Source: Burkholderia sp.
Lineage (GTDB): Bacteria > Pseudomonadota > Gammaproteobacteria > Burkholderiales > Burkholderiaceae
Direction of reading: 5' to 3'
Length of the DNA: 64,000 nt
Assembly: GCA_031253835.1 (NCBI GenBank)
Contig: JAIRVP010000078.1
Coordinates: 1 to 64,000 of the forward strand
Shown here: positions 15,152 to 24,250 of the stretch, in pieces
Layout of the letters: each line of letters begins with the position of its first letter
Position numbering within the stretch: the first letter of the stretch is position 1
Position numbers and translations under genes: made by a program
The notes under the pieces: generated by a model
What the model was told of the DNA's origin: nothing
What the model saw: only the letters and a program-made list of their open reading frames with translations
Database searches by the model: none

Positions 15152-17359
15152 ATGGCAGAACCGAAGGCGCTCCCCCGCGACTGGCAGCGGTTGTTTTCCG
15201 CCGGCCGCGGCGTGTCCGGACGGCGTCTCGGGGGCGCGTCGCCGCGCGCCGACCTGTTTATCGCGGCGTTCATCATCGCGGTCGTCGCGCTGTTCATCCT
15301 GCCGCTGCCGCAGGCCGCGCTCGACGGGATGATCTCGCTGAACCTGGCCGCGAGCGTCGTCCTGCTGACGGTATCGACCTACGTGCCGTCGGCGGTCAGC
15401 TTCTCGTCGTTCCCCGCGTTGCTGCTGTTCACGACGCTGTTCCGGCTCGCGCTGAACATCGCGTCGTGCAAGCTGATCCTGCTGCACGCGAACGCGGGCC
15501 ACGTGATCGACGCATTCGGGCGGCTCGTGGTCGGCAACAACGTCGTGGTGGGCGGCGTGGTGTTCCTCGTGATCGCCGTCGTGCAGTTCATCGTGATCGC
15601 GAAAGGGTCGGAGCGCGTGGCGGAAGTCGGCGCGCGCTTCTCGCTCGACGCGATGCCGGGCAAGCAGATGAGCATCGACGCGGACCTGCGCGCGGGCATC
15701 ATCAGCGCCGACGAAGCGCGCGAGCGCCGCGAGAAGCTCGAGCAGGAATCGCAGATGCACGGCGCGATGGACGGCGCGATGAAGTTCGTGAAGGGCGACG
15801 CGATCGCGGGCCTCGTGATCGCGTTCATCAACATCGTCGCGGGGATCGCGGTCGGCACGCTGATGCACGGGATGGATATCGGCCAGGCGCTGCAGCGTTA
15901 CGCGATCCTGACGGTCGGCGACGGGATGGCATCGCAGATTCCGTCGCTGCTCGTGTCGATCGCGGCCGGCATCGTGACGACCCGCGTCGCAACGCGCGAT
16001 GCGCGGCAGCGCCAGCTCGGCGAACAGCTCGGCGAGCAGCTGGGTGCGCATCCGCGTGCGCTGCTGATCGCGGCGGTCGTGCTGACCGGCTTCCTCGTCG
16101 TGCCCGGCTTCCCGAAATGGTCGTTCGCGCTGATCGCGATCGGCCTCGGCGTGTTCGCGTTCTCGCAGCTCAAGCGCAAGACGGCGGCGCCGAGTTTCAA
16201 CCTGATCCAGATCGCGGGGCGCGTCGGAGCCGCCGACGACGGCCAGCCCGCGAAGGTGTCGCATGCGGCCGGCGTCACGTCGCTGATCGCGGTGTCGCTG
16301 TCCGACGACCTGCGCACGAGCCTGAACCTCGCGCAGCTGCAGGCCGCGCTGTCGAGCGCGAAAGCGCGCGTCGATGCGGACATCGGCACGGTGTTCCCGC
16401 GCATCACGCTGAACGACGACGAAGGCGCGGCGGCCGGCACGTACCGGATCTATCTGCAGGACGTGCTCGCCGCGCACGGCGCGCTGAAACCGGGCTGGCT
16501 GCTGTGGGACGGCGTCGCGCCGCTGCCCGAGCGCGCGGAGCGCCAGCCGGCCGAGGCATTCGGACCGTTCGCGACCGCGTTGTGGATCAAGCCCGACGGC
16601 GCCGCGCCGGACGGCAAGTGGCTGTCGAGCGAAAGCGCGCTCGCCGCGCACGTCGAGCAGATCGTGCGCCAGCATGCGGACGAATTGCTCGGGATCCAGG
16701 AAACGCAGGCGCTCGTGCATCTCGTGCGCCGCGAGCATCCGGAACTCGTGGGCGAGCTGACGCGGCTCGTGCCGCTGCAGCGCGTGACCGAAGTGCTGCG
16801 CCGGCTGCTCGCCGAGCAGGTGCCGATCCGCAATTTGCGCGTGATCTTCGAAAGCCTGATTACGTGGGCGCCGAACGAACCGGACGACGTGATCGCGCTG
16901 GTCGAGCTCGTGCGCGTCGACCTGCGCCGGATGATCACCGACCGCCACGCGGGCACGACGCGCCAGCTGCGGGTCGTGCTGTTCGAGCAGAACCTGCAGG
17001 AGCGGATCGAGAGTGCGGTGATGCGCACGAAGCAGGGCAATTTCCTCGCGCTGTCGAGCGCGGTCAAGCAGGACATCGGCGAGCAGGTGCGCGCGATCGT
17101 GCAGGCCGCGCAGGCGGCCGGCCCCGGCGGCCACGGCAATGCGCAGGGCGCCGCGCGGCTCGCGGTGATGGTCGCGCTCGGCGCGCGCCGCTATGTGAAG
17201 ACGATCCTGCAGCCCGTGCTGCCCGACCTCGCGGTGCTGTCCTACCAGGAAGTCGAGGAGGACGTGCAGCTGCATACGGTCGGCTGGGTCAAGAATCCGC
17301 CGGACGACGGCACGGTCGGCGCGGGCGCCGACGTGCGCGTACCGGGAGCCGTGCAATGA
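15152..17359 (+). CDS. sctV: T3SS export-gate protein SctV (YscV/LcrD/HrcV family)
   Basis: A 735-residue inner-membrane protein of the FHIPEP family, forming the nonameric export gate. The N-terminal 310 residues hold about eight membrane helices beginning LFIAAFIIAVVALFILPLP and the family block RVAEVGARFSLDAMPGKQMS with the DADLRAGIISADEAR loop. The C-terminal cytoplasmic half is the ring-forming substrate-docking domain. It is the first gene of the main operon, directly behind the shared promoter architecture, and its TGA overlaps the sctS start (ATGA). Length agrees with the family. Confidence 0.95.
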   Translation: MAEPKALPRDWQRLFSAGRGVSGRRLGGASPRADLFIAAFIIAVVALFILPLPQAALDGMISLNLAASVVLLTVSTYVPSAVSFSSFPALLLFTTLFRLALNIASCKLILLHANAGHVIDAFGRLVVGNNVVVGGVVFLVIAVVQFIVIAKGSERVAEVGARFSLDAMPGKQMSIDADLRAGIISADEARERREKLEQESQMHGAMDGAMKFVKGDAIAGLVIAFINIVAGIAVGTLMHGMDIGQALQRYAILTVGDGMASQIPSLLVSIAAGIVTTRVATRDARQRQLGEQLGEQLGAHPRALLIAAVVLTGFLVVPGFPKWSFALIAIGLGVFAFSQLKRKTAAPSFNLIQIAGRVGAADDGQPAKVSHAAGVTSLIAVSLSDDLRTSLNLAQLQAALSSAKARVDADIGTVFPRITLNDDEGAAAGTYRIYLQDVLAAHGALKPGWLLWDGVAPLPERAERQPAEAFGPFATALWIKPDGAAPDGKWLSSESALAAHVEQIVRQHADELLGIQETQALVHLVRREHPELVGELTRLVPLQRVTEVLRRLLAEQVPIRNLRVIFESLITWAPNEPDDVIALVELVRVDLRRMITDRHAGTTRQLRVVLFEQNLQERIESAVMRTKQGNFLALSSAVKQDIGEQVRAIVQAAQAAGPGGHGNAQGAARLAVMVALGARRYVKTILQPVLPDLAVLSYQEVEEDVQLHTVGWVKNPPDDGTVGAGADVRVPGAVQ

Positions 17360-17634
17360 CGAGCTCGACGATCCTCGACCTGACGCGCCAGGCGCTGATG
17401 CTCGTGCTGCTGCTGTCGCTGCCGATCGTGCTGATCGCCACCGTCACGGGCCTCGTCGTCGCGATCCTGCAGGCCGTCACGCAGGTGCAGGACGCCAACA
17501 TCGGCATCGCGGTGCGGCTGATCGCCGTGATGGTCGCCCTCGTGCTGCTGTCGGCGTGGCTCGGCGGCGAGGTGCTGCGCTTCGCGCAGCAGGCGCTGGA
17601 ACGCATGTTCGTTTCTTCCACAGGAGTCTTTTGA
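17356..17634 (+). CDS. sctS: T3SS export-apparatus protein SctS (YscS/HrcS family)
   Basis: A 92-residue protein with two membrane helices (ALMLVLLLSLPIVLIATVTG and GIAVRLIAVMVALVLLSAWL) joined by the conserved LQAVTQVQDANIG loop. SctS builds the helical export core with SctR and SctT. It overlaps sctV by 4 nt and sctC by 1 nt, so translation is coupled. Confidence 0.95.
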   Translation: MTSSTILDLTRQALMLVLLLSLPIVLIATVTGLVVAILQAVTQVQDANIGIAVRLIAVMVALVLLSAWLGGEVLRFAQQALERMFVSSTGVF

Positions 17635-19676
17635 TGCGTCGACGCGTCGCCTCGATCCGGTTTCAACCGCGCAGCCTGCAACGGGCCGCGCTTGCCATGT
17701 GCGCGACCGCGCTGCTCACGGCGTCGCTGTGCATGGCGCCCGCGCAGCATGCGCGGGCCGCGGACCTGCGCTGGCGCAACAAGCCGTTCACGATCGTCGC
17801 GAACGGCAAGAAGATCGGCGACTTCATCCGCGAGCTCGCATCGTCGCAGGGTGTGACGGCGGTGGTCGACCCGAAGGTCGACGGCGTGATCAGCGGCCGC
17901 TTCTCCGGTACCCCGCAGCAGACGCTCGACACGATCTGCTCGACCTACGGGCTCACGTGGTACTACGACGGCTCGTTCCTGTACGTCGATCCGGCCGACC
18001 AGTCGCAGACGCAGATGATCCCGATCCCGCCGAATGCCTCCGGTGAAATCGGCCGCGCGCTGCAGGCGATGCAGATTCCCGACAAGCGCTACACGCTCGT
18101 AATCAACGATCGCGCGAACAGCGTGTACGTGGCCGGCCCGCGCCGCTACGTCGAGCTCGTGCGGCAGGCGGTCGGCTCGGTCGGCGATCCGTCCGCGAAC
18201 GGTGCGCACGCGGACATCCGCGCGTTCCGGCTCAAGTACGGCTGGGCGTCCGATTTCACGATCAACCGCTCGGGCAAGGAAGTGACGGTGCCCGGTGTCG
18301 CGTCGATCCTGCGGCGGCTGTTCGGCAAGGCCGGCGACACGACGGCGGCGCCGACGAACCCGTCGCTCGGGCAGGCCGCGCGCCAGGTGAAGCTCGGCTC
18401 GGGGCTGACGATCGCGGTGCCGCGCCTCGATTTCCCCGATATCTCCGGCGGCCCGCGCTCGGGCGGCTATGCCGGCGACGGCAGCATGAGCGGCGGCTTC
18501 TCGCCGTTCTCGAACAGCGGCGGTGGCGACACGCTGCCGCAGATCGTGGCGGACCCGGCGATCAACGCGGTGATCGTGCGCGACCTGCCGGAGAACATGT
18601 ACCGCTACCAGTCGCTGATCGGCCAGCTCGACGAGCGGCCGCGCATCGTCGAGATCAACGTGACGATCATCGACATCAACGAGGATTCGCTCGACAGCCT
18701 CGGGATCGACTGGCGCCTGCACACGACGCACGGCGACGTGCAGATCGGCAACGGCCAGAACCCGCTGAACGGCAACACGCAGTACAACGGCGTCGGCAAC
18801 CCGCCGCTGACGTTCGGCATCGGCACGTCGGAAACCGGGCAGACGGGCGCCTTCATGCCGACCGGCATCGCGCTGACGGCGTCGATCGGCGGGTCGCTGC
18901 GCAACTACCTGCTGACGCGCGTGAATGCGCTCGCGCAGAAGGGGCAGGCGCAGCTGCGTTCGAAGCCGAAGGTGCTTGCGCTCGACAACACCGAGGCGAT
19001 CCTCGAGAACCTTACGCAGTTCTACGTACAGGTGCCGGGCTACCAGGATTCGTCGCTGTACAGCGTGACGACCGGCACGAGCATCAAGGTGACGCCGATG
19101 ATCGTCGACGAGGCGATTCGCAACGCGGCGGCCGTGTCGGGCAATCCGCAGAGCGTGATGATGTCGATCGACATCCAGGACGGCAACATCGTGCCGGGGC
19201 AGGCCGTGTCGAACGTGCCGGTGATCCAGCAGCGCAACATCGTCACCAAGACGATGATCGACGAAGGCAAGAGCCTGCTGATCGCCGGTTTCAACGACGA
19301 CGAGGTGAAGCTGAACAAGAGCGGCGTGCCCTGGCTGTCCGACATTCCGCTGATCGGCAACCTGTTCAAGTACACCGACAAGTCGGGCAACCACATGGAG
19401 CGGTTCTACCTGCTGACGCCGCGCGTGGTGTCGACCGCGTCGATGTATGCGCCGGACGGCTCGCCCGTGAACCCGGGCGTCGACGGGCCGGCCAGCCAGG
19501 AAGGCATGTCGATGTATCGCCCGCCGGACAACGACGTCGCGGTGCCGCTGACGCCGAAGCCGCTGCCCGGCACGAAGTTCGGCCCGCCCGCGCTGCCGCC
19601 GCCGCCGAAGGATGCGGCGTCGCAGCCGGCGGCGACGACCGCAGGAGCCACCGCCCATGTCGACGACCATCATTGA
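17634..19676 (+). CDS. sctC: T3SS outer-membrane secretin SctC (YscC/HrcC family)
   Basis: A 680-residue secretin. A signal peptide (about 42 residues, ending AQHARAAD) precedes the N0/N1 domains (WRNKPFTIVANGKKIGDFIR, RYTLVINDRANSVYVAGP). The N3 region carries a Gly/Ser-rich insertion before NAVIVRDLPENMYRYQSLI, and the C-terminal secretin domain follows (ALAQKGQAQLRSKPKVLALD, GKSLLIAGFNDDE, GVPWLSDIPLIGNLFKY, LLTPRVV). A Pro-rich tail ends the protein. It forms the outer-membrane pore; no separate pilotin is recognisable nearby. Confidence 0.95.
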   Translation: MRRRVASIRFQPRSLQRAALAMCATALLTASLCMAPAQHARAADLRWRNKPFTIVANGKKIGDFIRELASSQGVTAVVDPKVDGVISGRFSGTPQQTLDTICSTYGLTWYYDGSFLYVDPADQSQTQMIPIPPNASGEIGRALQAMQIPDKRYTLVINDRANSVYVAGPRRYVELVRQAVGSVGDPSANGAHADIRAFRLKYGWASDFTINRSGKEVTVPGVASILRRLFGKAGDTTAAPTNPSLGQAARQVKLGSGLTIAVPRLDFPDISGGPRSGGYAGDGSMSGGFSPFSNSGGGDTLPQIVADPAINAVIVRDLPENMYRYQSLIGQLDERPRIVEINVTIIDINEDSLDSLGIDWRLHTTHGDVQIGNGQNPLNGNTQYNGVGNPPLTFGIGTSETGQTGAFMPTGIALTASIGGSLRNYLLTRVNALAQKGQAQLRSKPKVLALDNTEAILENLTQFYVQVPGYQDSSLYSVTTGTSIKVTPMIVDEAIRNAAAVSGNPQSVMMSIDIQDGNIVPGQAVSNVPVIQQRNIVTKTMIDEGKSLLIAGFNDDEVKLNKSGVPWLSDIPLIGNLFKYTDKSGNHMERFYLLTPRVVSTASMYAPDGSPVNPGVDGPASQEGMSMYRPPDNDVAVPLTPKPLPGTKFGPPALPPPPKDAASQPAATTAGATAHVDDHH

Positions 19677-20994
19677 CCCGCACGGCGACGGCGCATTGCC
19701 CGGCGGCGCGGGAGGCGGCGCGGCCGCGCTCGCGTCGCCGTGGAACCTGTGCTTCCTGAGCGGGCCGATGTACGGCCGCACGATGTCGCTCGCGCGCGGC
19801 GCGAACTGGGTCGGCGCGGCGGCCGATTGCGAAGTGATCCTGCCCGATCGCGAGATCGGCGCGAAGCAGGTGTGCCTGCAGGTCGGCGCGCTCGCGGTGA
19901 CCGTGCAGAACCATGGCGGCGAGACCGGCGCAGCGGTGCTGTTCAACGACGAGCCGCTCGGCGCGGGCCGCCGCTCGCTGACGCCGCACGACGTCGTGAC
20001 GGTCGGCTCGATCCGGCTCGGCATCGCGCGGCATGCGCAGGCGAGCGTCGCGGTGCCCGACGAGGCCGATGCGCCGGACGCGGCGCGCGAGGCCGCGTGG
20101 CTCGGCTGGCTCACGGGCGGGCTGCGCCGCCTCGGCAGCCGGCGGCTCGTGATCGCGCTGGTCGCGCTGTGGATCGGCGTGCTGCTCGGTGCGCTCGGCT
20201 ACGGCTTCGTCACGTGGTCGGGACGCCTGCCGTGGCAGCACGAATCGGTGCTCGCGCGCACGCACCGGCTGCAGCAACTGCTGCATGCGTATCCGGAGCT
20301 GGCCGTCGCGCCGCGCGACGACGGCGTGATCGTGTCGGGCTACGTCGGCGATCCGGCCGCGCGCGAACGCGTCGCGCAGATCGTCGCGGGTGTCGACAAC
20401 GCGGCGCTCGGCAACATCTACGTGGTCAGCGACCTGGTCGCGACCGCGCAGACCTATTTCAGCGATACGGCGCTGACGGTCACGTATCTCGGCCGCGGCC
20501 GGATCGAACTGACGGGCGCGGCCGCGCGCGCGCAGATCGAGCCGCGCATCCGCAACTACATGAAGGATGCGCGCCCGGCGCTCGAAGTCGTCGATCACGT
20601 GCGCGATGCCGATCCGGCCGCGCCGCGCACCGCGACGACGCTCGGCGGGATGGCGGGGATTCCGGAGATCACGACCGTGTTCGCGGGCGACGGCGACCAG
20701 CGCTACATCGAGACGGCCGACGGCAGCCGCTATTTCGAAGGCGCGCGGCTCAAGGAGGGCGCGACCGTCGTGTCGATCGGCCCGGACGAAGTCGTGTTCG
20801 AACGCGGCGGCCAGCGCATCACGATGCCGCTCGGCGGCTCGTCGGCGACCGCACCCGAGCAGGCGCCGGCGCCGCCCGTGGCGCCGCTCGCGAGCGGCGC
20901 GGCTGCCGGGGTCGCGCAGCCGGTACCGGGGCCGACGCTGTTGCCGGACGCAGCGGCACCCGCGGGTGCATCGACGAAGGAGGCGGCGCACTAG
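19657..20994 (+). CDS. sctD: T3SS inner-membrane ring protein SctD (YscD family)
   Basis: A 445-residue protein from ATG 19657 (AGGAG upstream), overlapping the end of sctC by 20 nt. The N terminus is a forkhead-associated-type domain (LCFLSGPMYGRTMSLARGAN). One membrane helix near residues 160-185 (RLVIALVALWIGVLLGALGY) separates it from periplasmic ring-building domains (ARERVAQIVAGVDNAALG and RGRIELTGAAARAQIEPRI). An Ala/Pro-rich tail follows. It links SctJ and the export apparatus to the secretin. Confidence 0.85.
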   Translation: MSTTIIDPHGDGALPGGAGGGAAALASPWNLCFLSGPMYGRTMSLARGANWVGAAADCEVILPDREIGAKQVCLQVGALAVTVQNHGGETGAAVLFNDEPLGAGRRSLTPHDVVTVGSIRLGIARHAQASVAVPDEADAPDAAREAAWLGWLTGGLRRLGSRRLVIALVALWIGVLLGALGYGFVTWSGRLPWQHESVLARTHRLQQLLHAYPELAVAPRDDGVIVSGYVGDPAARERVAQIVAGVDNAALGNIYVVSDLVATAQTYFSDTALTVTYLGRGRIELTGAAARAQIEPRIRNYMKDARPALEVVDHVRDADPAAPRTATTLGGMAGIPEITTVFAGDGDQRYIETADGSRYFEGARLKEGATVVSIGPDEVVFERGGQRITMPLGGSSATAPEQAPAPPVAPLASGAAAGVAQPVPGPTLLPDAAAPAGASTKEAAH

Positions 20995-21135
20995 CGCCGC
21001 GACAGGTCATGCGCATCGCGCGGCGCGCGGTGCGTGCATTACGCGAGGCGTCGCAGCGGTGCGGCGGCTCACGTCGCCGGCGGGGCATGGGGCCGCCGCC
21101 GGAAAGTGGATGAACTTCACGTAAAGGAGCGAAAC

Positions 21136-21351
21136 ATGGGTGCCTCGTCAGCAGCAGGTGGTGCAACCAACACGAACCAGGTCCAGCAGCAGGCCGACGA
21201 CCTGACCAAGACGCAGCTCGAACTGACGAAGATCAACTTCCAGGTTCAGCAGTCGACGGCGACGTTCGAAACCAGCAACGCAGTGACCGCGCAAGAGGGG
21301 ACGGCGAACGCCCAGGTTGCGCAACACCTGAGCTCGGCCGGCCGCGCATGA
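21136..21351 (+). CDS. Small protein in the needle-subunit position of the T3SS operon
   Basis: A 71-residue protein with a strong AAAGGAGC ribosome site. It has no signal peptide, a Gly/Ala/Ser/Asn start (MGASSAAGGATNTN) and a long Gln/Thr-rich helix (QADDLTKTQLELTKINFQVQ), with no cysteine or tryptophan. Size, helical make-up, position just before sctI and a long hairpin after it all suit a secreted filament or needle subunit (SctF role). The PSNP-type turn of YscF needles is absent, so this is inference; a chaperone-like or accessory role is possible. Confidence 0.5.
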   Translation: MGASSAAGGATNTNQVQQQADDLTKTQLELTKINFQVQQSTATFETSNAVTAQEGTANAQVAQHLSSAGRA

Positions 21352-21360
21352 TGCCGGCCG

Positions 21361-21438
21361 CCGTCCGTGCCGCGCGTGGCCGCGCGCCGGGTCGGCCCGA
21401 GCAGGGCATCCGGCGGCGGATGCGCGCGGCACGGACGG
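21361..21438. repeat. Long inverted repeat between the needle-position gene and sctI
   Basis: Positions 21361-21376 and 21423-21438 form a perfect 16-bp stem 9 nt after the small gene's stop codon. It could partly terminate or stabilise the mRNA, giving more of the small secreted protein than of downstream parts. Confidence 0.6.
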
Positions 21439-21499
21439 CCTGTTCCGGGCTGGCCCGACCGATCCGGTCCGGCGTCAGCCACTCAAGGAGGGCATGGAC

Positions 21500-21979
21500 A
21501 TGTCAGTGACAGGCGTAGGCGCGGCGCCGCCGGGCGCGGCCGCGCTCGCGAGCGCCGCGCAGCAGCAGACGGGTGCGGCGTCCGATCCGGCGCAGGTGCG
21601 CCAGTTCGATGCGCTGATGCAGCCGGGCGCATCGCCGGCCGCTCCGCCGTCCGCGTCGGGCGTCGCGATGTCGCGCGCGCCGGCGGATGCGGCGCCGGCC
21701 GTGCAGATGACGCCCGCGCAGGCGAACCAGTCGTCGCTCGTCGAGCGGTTGCGCACCTACGGCAACGATCTCGATACGCGGTACGCGAACATCGACAAGC
21801 ATCGCAGCGAGATGCTGACGTCGATGGCGGACAACCGCAGCGACCCGCTGATGACGATGGTGAAGGCGATGGACTTCCAGTGGACGGCGACCACCACGAT
21901 TTCGGAATACCAGTTGAGCCTGTCGGTCGCGCAGGCGGCGAACGGCTTCACGCACACGGTGCTGAAGACGCAGGAGTGA
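21500..21979 (+). CDS. sctI: T3SS inner-rod protein SctI (YscI/HrpB family)
   Basis: A 159-residue protein read from ATG 21500, which sits 9 nt after AAGGAGGG (ATG 21494 is only 3 nt away and less likely). The first half is Ala/Pro-rich and disordered. The C-terminal part carries the YscI-like helix set: RLRTYGNDLDTRYANIDKHR and VKAMDFQWTATTTISEYQLS followed by SVAQAANGFTHTVLKTQE. SctI forms the rod or adaptor joining the export core and the needle. Confidence 0.8.
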   Translation: MSVTGVGAAPPGAAALASAAQQQTGAASDPAQVRQFDALMQPGASPAAPPSASGVAMSRAPADAAPAVQMTPAQANQSSLVERLRTYGNDLDTRYANIDKHRSEMLTSMADNRSDPLMTMVKAMDFQWTATTTISEYQLSLSVAQAANGFTHTVLKTQE

Positions 21980-22029
21980 TAGCGCGCGTGGGCCGGATCC
22001 GGCCTCACGCGCCCTGAAGCGGACAAACG

Positions 22030-22893
22030 ATGACGACGATCGATTCGACGCCGCGCGTGCATGCGTGGCGCAGCCGGGCGGCGCGCGCGCTGCTCGCGGG
22101 GCTGCTCGTGCTGCTGGCCGGGTGCCAGAAGGAGCTGTACTCGGGACTGTCGGAGCGCGACGCGAACCAGATGATCGCGGTGCTCGGCGACGCGGGCATC
22201 AGCGCGTCGAAGGACAACGACGCGCGCGACACGTCGGACCGCAATGCGTGGCTGGTGAGCGTCGCGGACGGCGACATGCAGTCCGCGCTCACGGTGCTGC
22301 ATTCGAACGGACTGCCGAAGCCGAGCTACGCGAGCCTCGGCGAGCTGTTCCAGAAGCAGGGCCTCGTGTCGACGCCGGCCGAGGAGCGCGTGCGCTACCT
22401 GTACGGCGTGTCGCAGGACCTGTCGCGCACGCTGCAGGACATCGAGGGCGTGGTCGTCGCGCGCGTGCAGGTCGTGATTCCGGAGAACGATCCGCTCGCG
22501 GACAAGATCAAGCCGTCGTCGGCGGCCGTGTACATCCGCTACCGGTCGGGTGTCGACCTGCGCGCGATGGCGCCGATGGTCAAGGATCTCGTCGCGCACA
22601 GCATCGAAGGGCTGCAGTACGACAACGTGTCGCTGTTCCTGCAGCCGGCCGCCGCGCGCACGACGCGCGTGGACGGGATCGGCAGCGCGGTGTCGGACAT
22701 CCTGCGGCTGCGCTCGCCGCTCGGCTGGCTCGTGTTCGCGCTGATCCTGCTGACCTGCGCGGTCATCGCGCTGTCGGCCGCCCGGCGCGGGATGTTCGGC
22801 GCGCGGCTCGCGGGCCTGCTCGGCGCGCCGCGCGGCGCGACCGGTGCCGGCGGTGGCCTGCGCACGCCGGACGGTGCGCGCGACGGCGCATGA
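22030..22893 (+). CDS. sctJ: T3SS inner-ring lipoprotein SctJ (YscJ/HrcJ family)
   Basis: A 287-residue lipoprotein. The signal peptide ends LVLLAGC, a clear lipobox, followed by KELYSGLSERDANQMIAVLG, the YscJ entry motif. Two ring-building domains follow (STPAEERVRYLYGVSQDLSR; VVARVQVVIPENDPLADKIK), then a C-terminal membrane helix (SPLGWLVFALILLTCAVIAL). It forms the 24-fold inner-membrane ring with SctD. Its stop overlaps the sctK start (ATGA). Confidence 0.95.
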   Translation: MTTIDSTPRVHAWRSRAARALLAGLLVLLAGCQKELYSGLSERDANQMIAVLGDAGISASKDNDARDTSDRNAWLVSVADGDMQSALTVLHSNGLPKPSYASLGELFQKQGLVSTPAEERVRYLYGVSQDLSRTLQDIEGVVVARVQVVIPENDPLADKIKPSSAAVYIRYRSGVDLRAMAPMVKDLVAHSIEGLQYDNVSLFLQPAAARTTRVDGIGSAVSDILRLRSPLGWLVFALILLTCAVIALSAARRGMFGARLAGLLGAPRGATGAGGGLRTPDGARDGA

Positions 22894-23639
22894 GCGATCC
22901 GCACGCGCTGTCGTCGGGCGACGGGCTCGCCGCATCCGAAACGGCGCCGCTGCCGTGGCTGCATCCGCTCGCGCCGCCGCCGGCTGCGCGCCGCAGCGCC
23001 TTTCATGCGCTCGTCTGCGATTTCAACCTGCGGCCCGACCGCTACCTGCACGTGACGCGCGTGCCGGCCGACTGGCCCGCGCGCTATCGCTCGCCGGACG
23101 CGTTCGGCGCGGCCGGCCGCAAGCTGCTCGCGCGGCACCTGCTCGAGGCGCACGGCGTGGCCGGCCGGCATGACTTCGACGTCGCGAACCCGTGCGCGCG
23201 GCTCGCGCTGCTGCCGGGCGCGGCGCTCGAGCAGCTGGCCGCGTATGCGGGGCTGCTGCTGCATCGCAACTGGCTGCGCGACGCGCTGGCCGGGCGCCGC
23301 ATCCGCGCGGAAGTCGCGGCGCGGCTCGGCGGCGACGCGCTGGAACTGGCGCTCGAACGCGCGCCGGAATTCGGCGCACTGTCCGAAACGCTCGAGCCGT
23401 GGCGCGCCGATCCCGCCGCGTTGCCGGTCGTGATCCGCGCGCGCGGCGGGCGGCTGCTCGCGGATTTCATCGGCGTGGCCGGCGATGCGGTCGCGCGGCG
23501 CGTTCGCCTGAAATTCAACCGCGCGATCGACGACGAAGCGCCTTACTGGCTGAACCGCGCGCAGCGCGACCAGTTCGGCGAACTGATGTTCCTGTTTCTG
23601 ATTCCCGAGAGGCTTGCGTCATGGGACTGGCTTTTCTGA
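22890..23639 (+). CDS. sctK: T3SS sorting-platform protein SctK (YscK/HrpD-like)
   Basis: A 249-residue cytosolic protein starting in the ATGA overlap with sctJ and running 19 nt into sctL. It has the YscK-type arrangement: an N-terminal segment FHALVCDFNLRPDRYLHVTR, a leucine-rich middle (ARLALLPGAALEQLAAYAGL) and the end segment RRVRLKFNRAIDDEAPYW. SctK bridges the SctD ring and the SctQ pods. Sequence conservation is weak in this family, so the call leans on position between sctJ and sctL. Confidence 0.75.
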   Translation: MSDPHALSSGDGLAASETAPLPWLHPLAPPPAARRSAFHALVCDFNLRPDRYLHVTRVPADWPARYRSPDAFGAAGRKLLARHLLEAHGVAGRHDFDVANPCARLALLPGAALEQLAAYAGLLLHRNWLRDALAGRRIRAEVAARLGGDALELALERAPEFGALSETLEPWRADPAALPVVIRARGGRLLADFIGVAGDAVARRVRLKFNRAIDDEAPYWLNRAQRDQFGELMFLFLIPERLASWDWLF

Positions 23640-24250
23640 TCACGAGCGACAACCTGCAGCTGCTGTCGGAGCGCAAGGTGCTCAAGGAACGCGAATACGC
23701 GGCGCTGCTCGATGCGTCCGCGGTGATCGCGACCGCGCATGAGGAGGCCGCGCGCATCGTCGCCGACGCACAGCGCGAATTCGACAAGCGCCAGGCGGCC
23801 GGCTACGACGAAGGGATACGCCGCGCGCAGCGCGAACAGGCCGCGCAGGCGTACGCGCAGGCACTCGCCGCCACGCGCACGATGGAGACGATGAAGGATG
23901 CGATGGCCGATATCGTCGTGAAGGCCGTGCGCGCGATCGTCGGCGAGATGAGCACGCAGAAGCTGTACGAGGCCGCGCTCGCGCGGATCGCGCCGCTCGT
24001 GCGCGACGAGGCGTTTCTGGTCGTGCATGTCGCGCCCGGCCGCAAGGACGAGATGCGCGACGCGCTCGACGGTGCGTTCGCAGGACAGTCGAACCGCCAG
24101 AAGATCCGCATCGTCGAGGACGCGCAGCTCGAACGCCACGCGTGTACGGTCGAGACGCCGTCCGGGCGCATCGACGCGAGCCTCGACCTGCAGATCGACG
24201 CGCTGCGCCAGGCGATCCGCCGCGATGCGCTGAAGGGCGCCGCGCGATGA
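23621..24250 (+). CDS. sctL: T3SS ATPase stator protein SctL (YscL/HrpE/FliH family)
   Basis: A 209-residue protein. It starts GLAFLITSDNLQLLSERKVL, followed by a long charged coiled coil (AHEEAARIVADAQREFDKRQ, then YDEGIRRAQREQAAQAYAQA) and a C-terminal FliH-like domain (DIVVKAVRAIVGEM, VVHVAPGRKDEMRDAL). SctL dimers tether the SctN ATPase to SctQ. It overlaps sctK by 19 nt and sctN by 4 nt. Confidence 0.9.
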   Translation: MGLAFLITSDNLQLLSERKVLKEREYAALLDASAVIATAHEEAARIVADAQREFDKRQAAGYDEGIRRAQREQAAQAYAQALAATRTMETMKDAMADIVVKAVRAIVGEMSTQKLYEAALARIAPLVRDEAFLVVHVAPGRKDEMRDALDGAFAGQSNRQKIRIVEDAQLERHACTVETPSGRIDASLDLQIDALRQAIRRDALKGAAR

